A DNA stretch of 64,000 nucleotides from assembly GCA_045531155.1 (NCBI GenBank), contig JAZSDK010000065.1, positions 9,230 to 73,229 of the forward strand, written 5' to 3'. Shown here one piece after another: positions 9,015 to 16,994 of the stretch. Made by a program: the position numbers and the translations under genes. The stretch comes from Faecalimonas sp045531155 (GTDB taxonomy: Bacteria > Bacillota > Clostridia > Lachnospirales > Lachnospiraceae). The first letter of the stretch is position 1. Each line of letters starts with the position of its first letter. The notes below the pieces were generated by a model. That model did no database searches. It worked only from the letters and a program-made list of their open reading frames with translations, and was not told the origin of the DNA.

Positions 9015-9147
9015 ACAGTTTAGCCATGCACTGTCGATAAAACGGGAATTGCAAGCTTGATTGCATATAACCGTTTGATTGGCAGTATATGGCGTTCTGC
9101 CACAGCGAGAAGTAGCAAAGCGGATTCGAGCTGTATGGCTAAACTGT
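9015..9147. repeat. Family A palindromic element, copy 1 (133 bp)
   Basis: The ends are inverted repeats ACAGTTTAGCCATGC (9015-9029) and GTATGGCTAAACTGT (9133-9147), matching at 14 of 15 positions. The reverse complement matches a second element at 31672-31804 over its first 60 bases almost without gaps (shared AGCTCGAAT, TGCTACTTCTCGCT and AACGCCATAT). The interior has its own stem (AACGG/CCGTT with GCAA/TTGC at its tip). It lies between the rpmE terminator and yqhQ and contains no credible reading frame. Confidence 0.8.
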
Positions 9148-9169
9148 ACTAGTAGTGGAGGAAAGTAAT

Positions 9170-10108
9170 ATGAAATCATCAAATATAGGCGGTCAGGCTG
9201 TCTTAGAAGGAATTATGATGAAGAATGGTTCGAAATATGCTGTTGCAGTACGAAAGCCTGACGGTGAAATTGAAGTAAAAGTAGACGAATATAAAAGTGC
9301 AATTAAATGGGAAAAACTAACCAAAATTCCATTTGTCAGAGGTGCGTTCAATTTTGTAGATTCTCTGGTACTTGGTATGAAAACACTTACATATTCAGCC
9401 AGCCTTTGGGAAGAAGACACCGATGAACTGATTACGATAGAGGAAGCAGAGAAACAGAAAAAGAAAGAAGATTTGATTATGGGAATTACAATGGTGGTTT
9501 CTGTTATTCTTGCCATGGGGCTCTTTATGGTATTGCCATATTTTATCTCTGATTTGTTTGCAGGAATTATCAAATCTCGTTTCCTTCGAACGGTGTTGGA
9601 ATCGATTGTGAGAATTTCTCTTTTTATTCTATATATATTAGCGGTCTCCCGTATAAAGGATATTCAGAGGACCTTTATGTATCATGGTGCAGAACATAAA
9701 TGTATCAATTGTATCGAGAACGGAATGGAATTGAATCTGGAAAATGTAAAGAAAAGCTCCAAGCAACATAAACGTTGTGGAACAAGCTTCCTGTTTTTTG
9801 TAATGGTAGTAAGTGTGATTGTGTGTTTCTTTATTACCGTTGATTCCAAAATACTTCGTATTGTGCTACGACTTGCCTTGCTTCCGGTGATTGCGGGTAT
9901 TTCTTACGAAATCATTAGACTGGCAGGAAGCAGTAGTCATCCGTTGGTAGAATTCTTGAGTAAACCGGGACTTGCGATGCAGAATCTGACGACGAAAGAG
10001 CCGGAGGATGACATGATTGAAGTTGCCATCAAAGCGGTGGAAGAAGTATTTGACTGGAAATCATATTTGGCGGATACGCCACACCGAGGAAACACAACGT
10101 GTTTTTGA
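9170..10108 (+). CDS. yqhQ: DUF1385 family membrane protein (YqhQ-like)
   Basis: 312-residue membrane protein of the DUF1385/YqhQ family, function not established. The N-terminal signature GGQAVLEGIMM is visible at about 5-15. Two or three membrane segments follow near 108-130 and 138-158, and the family block YHGAEHKCINCIE sits near 170. A GTG 15 bp upstream is rejected because GGAGGAA is spaced correctly for the ATG at 9170. The last 14 residues, from Y299, are encoded by a Family B repeat, so the natural C-terminus seems to have been replaced. The gene lies between rpmE and prmC as in many Clostridia. Confidence 0.9.
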   Translation: MKSSNIGGQAVLEGIMMKNGSKYAVAVRKPDGEIEVKVDEYKSAIKWEKLTKIPFVRGAFNFVDSLVLGMKTLTYSASLWEEDTDELITIEEAEKQKKKEDLIMGITMVVSVILAMGLFMVLPYFISDLFAGIIKSRFLRTVLESIVRISLFILYILAVSRIKDIQRTFMYHGAEHKCINCIENGMELNLENVKKSSKQHKRCGTSFLFFVMVVSVIVCFFITVDSKILRIVLRLALLPVIAGISYEIIRLAGSSSHPLVEFLSKPGLAMQNLTTKEPEDDMIEVAIKAVEEVFDWKSYLADTPHRGNTTCF

Positions 10109-10136
10109 GGTTGGTTCTGAACAGTCACGAAAATTT
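10065..10136. repeat. Family B repeat, copy a (3' portion, partly coding)
   Basis: This 72-bp stretch matches 36977-37047 with only a handful of differences, from ATTTGGCGGATACGCC through the conserved AAACACAACGTGTTT hairpin to ACGAAAATTT. The left half seen in the 36.9-kb copy is missing. It supplies the last codons and stop of yqhQ, and it ends two bases before the AAGGAG ribosome site of prmC. Confidence 0.85.
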
Positions 10137-10151
10137 CAAGGAGAACCAAGA

Positions 10152-11015
10152 ATGACCTTAAAAGAAGCTTATGAATATGGCCAGGAACAATTGAAGAACG
10201 ATGAAATCGATGATGCAATTTTGGATGCATGGTATCTGCTTGAACATGTGACAGGCATTTCTCGTGCCATGTATTTTATGGATATGAACCGAGAAATCAG
10301 TTTGGAACAGGAAACCATGTATCGAACCTATATAGCCAATCGGGCGAAACATATCCCACTGCAGCACATTACCGGCGTGCAAGAATTTATGGGACTTGAA
10401 TTCTTTGTGAACGAGCACGTATTGGTTCCAAGACAGGATACAGAGGTGCTGGTAGAACGTGTATTAGAGGATTTGGAATCCGATATGCAGATTTTAGATA
10501 TGTGCACCGGTTCCGGATGTATATTGTTAAGCCTGCTAAAGCTGTGTGCTTGTCCTAATGTAACCGGAGTTGGGGTAGATATTTCCGAGGAGGCACTTCA
10601 GGTTGCGAGACGAAATGCAGAAAAACTGGAAGTAAATACACAGTTCTTATCTAGTGATTTATTTGAGAAGGTGGAGGGCTTGTATGACATTATCGTATCC
10701 AACCCACCTTATATTCGAACATCTGTAATAGAAGAATTAAAAGAAGAAGTGAAATTTCATGATCCATATCTTGCACTAGACGGCAAGGAGGATGGCCTTT
10801 ATTTCTATAGAAGAATTGTGGAAGAAAGCCCAAAGTATTTGAAAAAAGGTGGAAAACTATATTTTGAGATTGGACATGATCAGGGCGAAGATGTGAGCAT
10901 GCTCATGAAACATGCCGGATTTACGGATGTTACGGTGAAAAAGGATTTGGCGGGGCTTGACCGAGTGGTCTTTGGCGTGTATAGTTATAGTGATAATAAA
11001 CAGTGGAGGAAATAA
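10152..11015 (+). CDS. prmC: Peptide chain release factor N5-glutamine methyltransferase
   Basis: Methylates the glutamine of the GGQ motif in release factors RF1 and RF2 using S-adenosylmethionine. The class I methyltransferase motif DMCTGSGC is at 116-123 and the catalytic NPPYI at 184-188. 287 residues, normal for PrmC. The frame is open 45 codons further upstream, but that part runs through a Family B repeat. AAGGAG 8 nt before the ATG at 10152 fixes the start. The stop codon is one base from the prfA start, fitting the enzyme's job of modifying the next gene's product. Confidence 0.95.
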   Translation: MTLKEAYEYGQEQLKNDEIDDAILDAWYLLEHVTGISRAMYFMDMNREISLEQETMYRTYIANRAKHIPLQHITGVQEFMGLEFFVNEHVLVPRQDTEVLVERVLEDLESDMQILDMCTGSGCILLSLLKLCACPNVTGVGVDISEEALQVARRNAEKLEVNTQFLSSDLFEKVEGLYDIIVSNPPYIRTSVIEELKEEVKFHDPYLALDGKEDGLYFYRRIVEESPKYLKKGGKLYFEIGHDQGEDVSMLMKHAGFTDVTVKKDLAGLDRVVFGVYSYSDNKQWRK

Positions 11016-11016
11016 C

Positions 11017-12087
11017 ATGTTTGATAGATTAGATGATTTGCTCATCCGATATGAAGAACTTATGAGTGAATTGCAGGAGCCGGATGTGGCGAATGACCCA
11101 GCTCGTTTTCGTAAATTGATGAAGGAGCAATCAGATTTGGCTCCTATTGTAGAAGCATATACAGAATATAAGAACGCGAAGCAGGCAATTGTTGACAGCG
11201 AAGAAATGCTGGAGATGGAATCTGACGAAGAGATGCGTGAACTTGCAAAAGAAGAATTGTATGAATCGAAAAAGCGCGTAGAAGAATTAGAACACGAACT
11301 GAAGATTTTACTTCTTCCAAAGGACCCTAATGATGATAAGAACATCATGGTGGAAATTCGTGCAGGTGCAGGTGGAGATGAATCTGCATTGTTTGCAGCG
11401 GAAGTGTATCGTATGTATTCCCATTATGCAGAAAGCCGTCATTGGAAGACAGAGATGATTTCCTTTAGTGAAAATGGAATCGGTGGATTCAAGGAAGTTG
11501 TTTTCATGGTAAGTGGTCAAGGCGTGTATTCAAGAATGAAATACGAAAGTGGTGTACACCGTGTGCAACGTGTACCGGAAACAGAATCCGGTGGACGTAT
11601 TCATACATCTACAATTACGGTTGCAGTAATGCCAGAGGCGGAAGAGGTTGATGTTGTAATCGATGAAAAGGATATCCGTATTGACGTAATGCGTGCATCC
11701 GGAAACGGTGGACAGTGTGTCAATACAACCGACTCAGCAGTACGTTTAACTCACCATCCAACCGGTATTGTAATCTATAGCCAGACAGAAAAATCGCAGT
11801 TACAGAACAAAGAAAAAGCATTCCGTTTGCTTCGTTCTAAGCTGTATGAATTAGAATTAGAAAAGCAACAGTCTGCAGAAGCAGAAGCAAGAAGAAGTCA
11901 GATTGGTACCGGTGACCGTTCTGAAAAAATCAGAACTTACAACTTCCCACAAGGACGTGTGACAGAACACCGTATCAAGTTGACCTTGTATAAGATTGAT
12001 AATGTTATGAATGGTGATTTGGATGAAATCATCGATAGCCTAATTGCAGCTGACCAGGCAGCAAAACTGGCAAAAATGAATGAATAA
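11017..12087 (+). CDS. prfA: Peptide chain release factor 1 (RF1)
   Basis: Recognises UAA and UAG stop codons and triggers peptide release. The stop-codon tripeptide P-E-T is at 187-189 (the P-x-T form of RF1, not the SPF of RF2), and GGQ is at 231-233, the target of the upstream PrmC. 356 residues, complete. GGAGGA lies 6 nt before the ATG at 11017. An in-frame extension within prmC (from 10957) is not credible. Last gene of the cluster; followed by the Family D hairpin array, whose first hairpin is a good terminator. Confidence 0.97.
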   Translation: MFDRLDDLLIRYEELMSELQEPDVANDPARFRKLMKEQSDLAPIVEAYTEYKNAKQAIVDSEEMLEMESDEEMRELAKEELYESKKRVEELEHELKILLLPKDPNDDKNIMVEIRAGAGGDESALFAAEVYRMYSHYAESRHWKTEMISFSENGIGGFKEVVFMVSGQGVYSRMKYESGVHRVQRVPETESGGRIHTSTITVAVMPEAEEVDVVIDEKDIRIDVMRASGNGGQCVNTTDSAVRLTHHPTGIVIYSQTEKSQLQNKEKAFRLLRSKLYELELEKQQSAEAEARRSQIGTGDRSEKIRTYNFPQGRVTEHRIKLTLYKIDNVMNGDLDEIIDSLIAADQAAKLAKMNE

Positions 12088-12106
12088 TTATAAGTGTAGT
12101 GAGAAA

Positions 12107-12150
12107 TACGGTGTGAAAAAACCAATATTGGTTTCACACCGTAATTTTTT
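12107..12150 (+). terminator. Terminator of the prfA operon (first hairpin of Family D)
   Basis: Outer arms TACGGTGTGAAA / TTTCACACCGTA (12107-12118, 12132-12143) around a CCAATATTGG core, then A and six T. Confidence 0.8.
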
Positions 12151-12373
12151 GACATTTTATACTTATTAAATTTGGATTTACGGTGTACATTCTTGTTTCT
12201 GGTACTCACACCGTAAAAATCATGAGTTATAACTAAAATTCTTCAAAAATTAGCTTCATTTTACGGTGTGATATAAAGAAAATTCATTATTACCCCGTAG
12301 AAGGGTAACAAACCATGGTTAATTAGAAGAAAACTTACGGTGTAATGACAAATTTTCAAAAAGTACACCGTAA
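12107..12373. repeat. Family D: array of TTACGGTGT/ACACCGTAA hairpins
   Basis: Within 267 bp the arm TTACGGTGT or its complement occurs repeatedly as nested pairs: 12107-12118/12132-12143; TTTACGGTGT 12177-12186 with ACACCGTAAA 12208-12217; a degenerate unit TTTACGGTGTG near 12260-12270 with ACCCCGTA near 12292-12299; and TTACGGTGTA 12335-12344 with TACACCGTAA 12364-12373. Loops differ in length and sequence while the arms are constant. This fills the 320-bp gap between prfA and the minus-strand gene. Apart from the array I see no gene there. Confidence 0.8.
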
Positions 12374-12407
12374 AAGCTTTGCAAGCACAACTAATATGAA
12401 ACTTTTC

Positions 12408-12953
12408 TTATAACACTCTCACTTCAAAAGCAGTTGTCTGCGGAGGTATGCTTGCGGTTGTAAAATTGGCATGTCGTACGCGGACGCGCATACCTGGGAT
12501 GAGTCTTGAGAAATTAATTGGTCGGCCAATGCGGTCAAAAATCGTAGCGTTTTCAGGTACGTTGAAGCGAATAATAGTAGAAAAATCACGGTCACTGATG
12601 GTAGTAAAACTGCGATTATTTCTGTCTACATCTAAAATATTTCCAATAGTAATATCGTCAGGTCTTTGTCTTCCTCTTATCCGAATTAAATACGCAGCAG
12701 TTTGTGGAGGAATGCTTCGGGTAAAGGCTGAAGAAACAGCTGCATTGATGGTCATTCCTTCTCTTAGCGCATTTACTGTTACAGGAGAACCGTTTGCATT
12801 TAAAATAATTGTTCGTGATCTGACAATGAGTGTTACAGTTTGCTCATTTCTTTGATTTCCTTGTCTGCTTGTATATGTGATAGTTACAAATGTAGTGCCG
12901 CGTTCCGATGTTATGTTTTGGATAACGGCATTTGTAATATTTGTTACGGGCAT
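12408..12953 (-). CDS. Unknown lysine-free, duplicated beta-rich protein
   Basis: 181 residues, no recognised family. It contains no lysine, cysteine or tryptophan but 22 arginines, odd in an AT-rich genome. The sequence is an internal duplication: the blocks ending SIPPQTAAYLIRI (about 82-94) and SIPPQTTAFEVRV (about 168-180) are each preceded by a G-x-P-[IV]-x-x-x-x-L-x-x-G-M segment. This suggests two small beta-barrel (OB-like) domains. There is no signal peptide or membrane segment. AAAGGTG precedes the ATG at 12953; a GTG 9 bp upstream overlaps that ribosome site. It is a monocistronic unit with a possible SigK-like promoter. Confidence 0.7.
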   Translation of the reverse strand: MPVTNITNAVIQNITSERGTTFVTITYTSRQGNQRNEQTVTLIVRSRTIILNANGSPVTVNALREGMTINAAVSSAFTRSIPPQTAAYLIRIRGRQRPDDITIGNILDVDRNNRSFTTISDRDFSTIIRFNVPENATIFDRIGRPINFSRLIPGMRVRVRHANFTTASIPPQTTAFEVRVL

Positions 12954-12978
12954 AATATTCACCTTTCTTTTTTATATA

Positions 12979-13006
12979 GTATATGGGAGAAATTAATAAA
13001 ATGTTT
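12979..13006 (-). promoter_or_regulatory. Possible SigK-like (sporulation) promoter
   Basis: On the minus strand an AC dinucleotide is followed after 17 bases by CATATACTA, which fits the Bacillus SigK pattern AC-N16/17-CATANNNTA. A weak sigma-A reading (TATACT or TATATA as -10) is also possible, so this is only suggestive. Confidence 0.3.
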
Positions 13007-13007
13007 A

Positions 13008-13036
13008 TTGAATCGTTGTATAAGGAGTGATAGAAT
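13008..13036 (+). promoter_or_regulatory. Promoter for the YesL-like gene
   Basis: -35 TTGAAT (13008-13013), 17-bp spacer, -10 TAGAAT (13031-13036), 43 bp before the start codon. Confidence 0.65.
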
Positions 13037-13079
13037 GTGAAGTAACGATAAATTATGATAACTTACAAGGAGATAAAAT

Positions 13080-13733
13080 ATGGGTAGTTTTTTTAGTTAT
13101 GATAGTCCATTGATGAGCGCGCTTGGTAAATTAACAGATTTGGTTATCTTAAATCTGTTGACGTTGTTGTTTTGTATACCGATTGTGACGATTGGGGCTT
13201 CTTTGACAGCCTGTCATTATGTGGCGTTAAAAATCAGACGTGGTGAAGGCTATGTAGTGAAGAATTTTTGGAAATCATTTAGGGAGAATTTCAAGCAATC
13301 TACAGTCATTTGGCTTGTAGTTAGCATTGGTATGATGTTATCAATTTATGTAGCATTATTTTTTAAGGCTGAAGGAACCATAGCATTTATTTCACGTGGT
13401 GTACTTTTAGGGGCAGCAGTATTCTGGGGCTTTATTGCCTGCTGGGTATTTCCATTGCAGTCTAAATTTATAAATACCATAAAGAATACGATAAAGAATT
13501 CATTCCTGATGTCGTTTAAGTATTTATTCCGTACCCTTTTGATGTTGGTTATTAATCTGATTCCGATAGTGCTTATTTTTGTTTTGAGTTTTCAATGGTA
13601 TAGCTTGCTTATCATGTTCGGATTTTCAGTGCCAACCTACTTATGTGCAATGCTGTACGATAAGAAGTTTGAGGAACTTGAAGAAATGATTCTGCAAAAC
13701 CAGGCAGAGGAAGTACAAGAAGGCGCAAATTAA
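13080..13733 (+). CDS. YesL family membrane protein (DUF624)
   Basis: 217-residue integral membrane protein of the DUF624/YesL family, often found with carbohydrate ABC transporters but of unproven role. Hydrophobic helices are visible near 22-42, 74-94, 103-125 and 152-180, and the N-terminal L-x-x-L-x-D-L-[VI]-x-L-N motif is conserved. AAGGAG precedes the ATG at 13080. No sugar transport genes lie nearby. Its stop codon overlaps the stop of the convergent oxidoreductase by 4 bp, leaving no room for a terminator between them. Confidence 0.85.
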   Translation: MGSFFSYDSPLMSALGKLTDLVILNLLTLLFCIPIVTIGASLTACHYVALKIRRGEGYVVKNFWKSFRENFKQSTVIWLVVSIGMMLSIYVALFFKAEGTIAFISRGVLLGAAVFWGFIACWVFPLQSKFINTIKNTIKNSFLMSFKYLFRTLLMLVINLIPIVLIFVLSFQWYSLLIMFGFSVPTYLCAMLYDKKFEELEEMILQNQAEEVQEGAN

Positions 13734-15034
13734 TTTGGCCTTCTCAAATCATCTGTTGCAGGATTGTCAATGAGTTCACCATTCTCAGTAAAACGGGAGC
13801 CGTGACAAGGGCAGTCCCAAGAACGCTCCTGGGGATTCCATTTTAATGCGCATCCCAAGTGTGGACAGCGTTTGGTTGTAGGGGTAAGGAGATTGGTGGT
13901 TGCTTCAAAAGCGTTAATGAAAAGTTGTGTTCTTAGCATGGTTCTCGAAGGAGAGAAAACAGGTGCATAGGAACACACTTTTTTTGCTATCATATCGCGA
14001 AGCAGCATCGCAGCTACCATGGCAGAGGTCATTCCCCATTTATTAAAACCAGTTGCAACATAGAGATTCTCTGTCTTTTTTGAATATGCACCGATGTATG
14101 GTACTTCATCCAGAGTCATACAATCCTGAGTTGCCCAGTAATACCGTGCCTGTGCATCCGGATAATGAGCTGCGGCAAATTCAGAGATTTCCTTCCAGTT
14201 TCCGCCGTTTTTTCCTGTTCGGTGGTCTCCCCCGCCGATAAGCAGGAGGTCATTATAATTGCGGAAGGATAGGCCTTTATCTGCTTCATCCACGTACATA
14301 CCCTTCACATCCACTGCATTTTCGTAAGCAATTACATAAGAACGATGCTGATACATTTTCAAGAAATAACTTCCATGTTTATTTAAGAATGGGAAATGTG
14401 TGGTGACTATGATGTTTTGGGCTGTAATGCGCCCATGCTTTGTCATGGCGGTATTTGGCATAAGTTCCATTACTTTGGTATGCTCATAAATGGAAAGGCC
14501 TTTTGCAATTTCTGCCAGGAATTTTAGTGGATGAAATTGAGCCTGATTTTCAAATCTTACAGCCCCCACGTTTGACAGTGGGAGTGGCAATTTGTCTACA
14601 TAGTCGGCAGTAAAATCAAGTTGGTTTAGGGCATGCAATTCCTTCTCTAGTTTTGCCGGAGAATTGAGTGAATAGACAAAGTTATCTCTCGTTTCAAAAT
14701 GGCAGTCAATGTTTTCACAAAGCTTACGGTATTCCTGTAATGCAGCCACATTTGCATCTAGATACATACGGGCCATTTCTAAACCAAAACGCTTTACTAG
14801 CTTGTGGTAAATGAGACCGTGCTGGATGCTGATTTTTGCAGTTGTGTTCTTGGTAATGCCACTACAAAGTGTGTCTGCTTCTACAAGCACATAATCGATG
14901 CCTGACTGTTTTAGCATGTGGGCACAGAGAATACCGGTGATGCCGCCACCAATAATTAAAACATCAGTTTTGATGTCCTTTTTTAACTGTTTAAACGTTG
15001 GAAATTCTACGGAATCCGACCAAATGGAAATCAT
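13730..15034 (-). CDS. FAD-dependent oxidoreductase with C-terminal Rieske [2Fe-2S] domain
   Basis: 434 residues. The N-terminal DAO-type Rossmann fold has the dinucleotide-binding GGGITG at about 29-34. The C-terminal 60 residues carry a Rieske cluster site with C-P-H-L-G-C and C-P-C-H-G-S-R-F (two Cys, two His). Architecture resembles Bacillus YhfW. The electron donor and substrate are unknown. I selected the ATG at 15034 because GAGGTGATA precedes it and the DAO fold begins soon after; the frame is open 22 codons upstream. The gene is a single unit convergent with YesL, and it is unusual for a presumed strict anaerobe. Confidence 0.85.
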   Translation of the reverse strand: MISIWSDSVEFPTFKQLKKDIKTDVLIIGGGITGILCAHMLKQSGIDYVLVEADTLCSGITKNTTAKISIQHGLIYHKLVKRFGLEMARMYLDANVAALQEYRKLCENIDCHFETRDNFVYSLNSPAKLEKELHALNQLDFTADYVDKLPLPLSNVGAVRFENQAQFHPLKFLAEIAKGLSIYEHTKVMELMPNTAMTKHGRITAQNIIVTTHFPFLNKHGSYFLKMYQHRSYVIAYENAVDVKGMYVDEADKGLSFRNYNDLLLIGGGDHRTGKNGGNWKEISEFAAAHYPDAQARYYWATQDCMTLDEVPYIGAYSKKTENLYVATGFNKWGMTSAMVAAMLLRDMIAKKVCSYAPVFSPSRTMLRTQLFINAFEATTNLLTPTTKRCPHLGCALKWNPQERSWDCPCHGSRFTENGELIDNPATDDLRRPN

Positions 15035-15100
15035 ACTATCACCTCTGGATTTAGTATGAAATAAAGAAGTAAAAATATACATAAAATAGGGAAGAAGCAA

Positions 15101-15129
15101 TTGAAGTACAGCTGGAATTAGTATATAGT
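15101..15129 (+). promoter_or_regulatory. Promoter for the ABC exporter at 15182
   Basis: -35 TTGAAG (15101-15106), 17-bp spacer, -10 TATAGT (15124-15129). Confidence 0.65.
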
Positions 15130-15181
15130 AAAATAGATAGGAAAGAATAGATTGTAAGGAAGAACGAGAGACAAAAAGAAG

Positions 15182-16915
15182 ATGAGAAAGAATTTAAAAC
15201 GATTATTTAGTTATTATAGACCATATAAATTGCTGTTTTTCAGCGATTTGTTTTTTGCAATGCTGGGGGCGGCAATTACTTTGGTGATGCCCCTTATCGT
15301 ACGTTATGTTACCAATGAAGTGGTATATTTTGAAGGGCAGCAGGCATTGCGTACTATCTTTATTCTGGGTGGGGTAATGATTGCACTTGTACTCATTGAA
15401 ATGGGATGTAACTATTTCATGACATATTACGGTCACATGATGGGAGCCAGAATGGAAGCCAATATGCGAAAGGATATCTTTGAGCATTATCAGAAGTTAT
15501 CATTCACCTTTTTCGATAATCGAAAAGTGGGTGAATTGCTGTCACGTATTACCAGTGACTTGTTTGATATTACGGAACTGTTGCATCACGGACCAGAGGA
15601 CTTGCTGATTTCATTTATTAAGTTAGTGGGTGCATTTGTTATCTTGATTCGGATTAATCTGCCCCTTACTTTAGTGACATTTGCCTGCATACCGGTGATG
15701 TTAGTGCTGGCCATTTATTATAATCGGAAAATGAAACGTGCCTTCAAAAGAAATCGTCAGCGTGTGGCAGAAATTAACACTCAGATTGAAGATAGTTTAT
15801 CCGGTGTTCGCGTGGTGAAATCTTTCGCAAACGAAGACATAGAAATAGAAAAGTTTAAGGAGGGAAATCGCAACTATATCGCATCTAAGAAGGACAGTTA
15901 TCGCTATATGGCGGGCTATCACTCCAGCGTGGGAGCAATGACAACTATGGTTACAGTCATCGTCATTGTATTAGGCGGCTTATTGATGAATAACAATACC
16001 ATTAAAGCAACGGATTTGATTACATTCTTATTATATATTCATAACTTTACCGAGCCTGTGCGAAAACTCATTAATTTTGCAGAACAGTTCCAGAATGGAT
16101 ATTCCGGATTTGAACGTTTCATGGAAGTGATGGATACCCGCCCGGACATTCAGGATGAAAAGGATGCAGTATCTGTGAAAGATTTAGAAGGCGATATTGC
16201 CTTTGAAAATGTGTCCTTCCATTATGCAAGTAACAAGGAACAAGTGCTTAAAAATATCAATCTGAACGTTGCAGCGGGTGAGTATGTGGCTCTTGTTGGG
16301 GCATCCGGAGTTGGTAAAACAACGCTTTGCAGTCTTATTCCACGTTTCTATGAGGTGACAGAGGGAGTAATTAAGATTGACGGCATGGATATCCGCAAGA
16401 TGAAACAAGCTGACCTTCGCAGTCAGATTGGTATTGTGCAACAGGATGTTTACCTGTTTGCCGGCAATATCTTAGACAATATCCGCTATGGGAAACCGGA
16501 TGCAACAGACGAGGAAGTTATCTTGGCGGCAAAACGTGCAAATGCACATGATTTTATTATGAGTTTTCCAGATGGATATCAGTCAGATATCGGGCAACGT
16601 GGGGTGAAATTATCAGGCGGACAGAAGCAACGTTTATCAATTGCGCGAGTGTTCCTTAAGAATCCCCCGATTCTGATTTTTGATGAGGCAACTTCAGCAC
16701 TGGACAATGAAAGTGAATTAGTTGTGCAACGGTCTATGGAGGAACTGGCAAAGGATAGGACAACCTTCGTGATTGCACATAGACTTTCGACTATTCGTAA
16801 GGCGCAAAGAATTCTGGTACTTACAGAGGATGGAATTGAGGAAGAAGGGACGCATGAGGAACTGCTGGAGAAGAAGGGTGCGTATGAGGCACTGTATAAT
16901 TTGCAGTTTCGATAG
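15182..16915 (+). CDS. ABC exporter, fused permease-ATPase (MsbA/MdlB-like)
   Basis: 577-residue half-transporter: six transmembrane helices in the first 310 residues, then a nucleotide-binding domain with Walker A GASGVGKTT near 372-380, signature KLSGGQKQR, and Walker B IFDEATSALD with the catalytic glutamate intact. Both consensus ATP-site halves are present, so it can work as a homodimer. Cargo is unknown (lipid, drug or peptide). It is preceded by a good promoter and a weak GAAG ribosome site. No partner half-transporter is adjacent, unlike the pair at 46-50 kb. Confidence 0.9.
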   Translation: MRKNLKRLFSYYRPYKLLFFSDLFFAMLGAAITLVMPLIVRYVTNEVVYFEGQQALRTIFILGGVMIALVLIEMGCNYFMTYYGHMMGARMEANMRKDIFEHYQKLSFTFFDNRKVGELLSRITSDLFDITELLHHGPEDLLISFIKLVGAFVILIRINLPLTLVTFACIPVMLVLAIYYNRKMKRAFKRNRQRVAEINTQIEDSLSGVRVVKSFANEDIEIEKFKEGNRNYIASKKDSYRYMAGYHSSVGAMTTMVTVIVIVLGGLLMNNNTIKATDLITFLLYIHNFTEPVRKLINFAEQFQNGYSGFERFMEVMDTRPDIQDEKDAVSVKDLEGDIAFENVSFHYASNKEQVLKNINLNVAAGEYVALVGASGVGKTTLCSLIPRFYEVTEGVIKIDGMDIRKMKQADLRSQIGIVQQDVYLFAGNILDNIRYGKPDATDEEVILAAKRANAHDFIMSFPDGYQSDIGQRGVKLSGGQKQRLSIARVFLKNPPILIFDEATSALDNESELVVQRSMEELAKDRTTFVIAHRLSTIRKAQRILVLTEDGIEEEGTHEELLEKKGAYEALYNLQFR

Positions 16916-16994
16916 GAAAAGAATGTTATAAAATCTACCCAACCAGTTAAAACTATGGTATTATTATTAAATTAAAGTAACAAGGAGAAAAAAC

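Noticed and set aside
10017..10151. N-terminal extension of prmC
   Set aside because: Open only because a Family B repeat and yqhQ are read in another frame; AAGGAG and family alignment place the start at 10152.
12107..12373. CRISPR-like repeat array
   Set aside because: Arms are inverted pairs with unequal spacing and no direct repeat-spacer periodicity, and no cas genes are present.
12448..12855. 135-codon plus-strand frame opposite the lysine-free gene
   Set aside because: I considered whether this was the real gene. The minus-strand frame has a ribosome site, internal duplication and soluble domain pattern; the plus frame has none of these.
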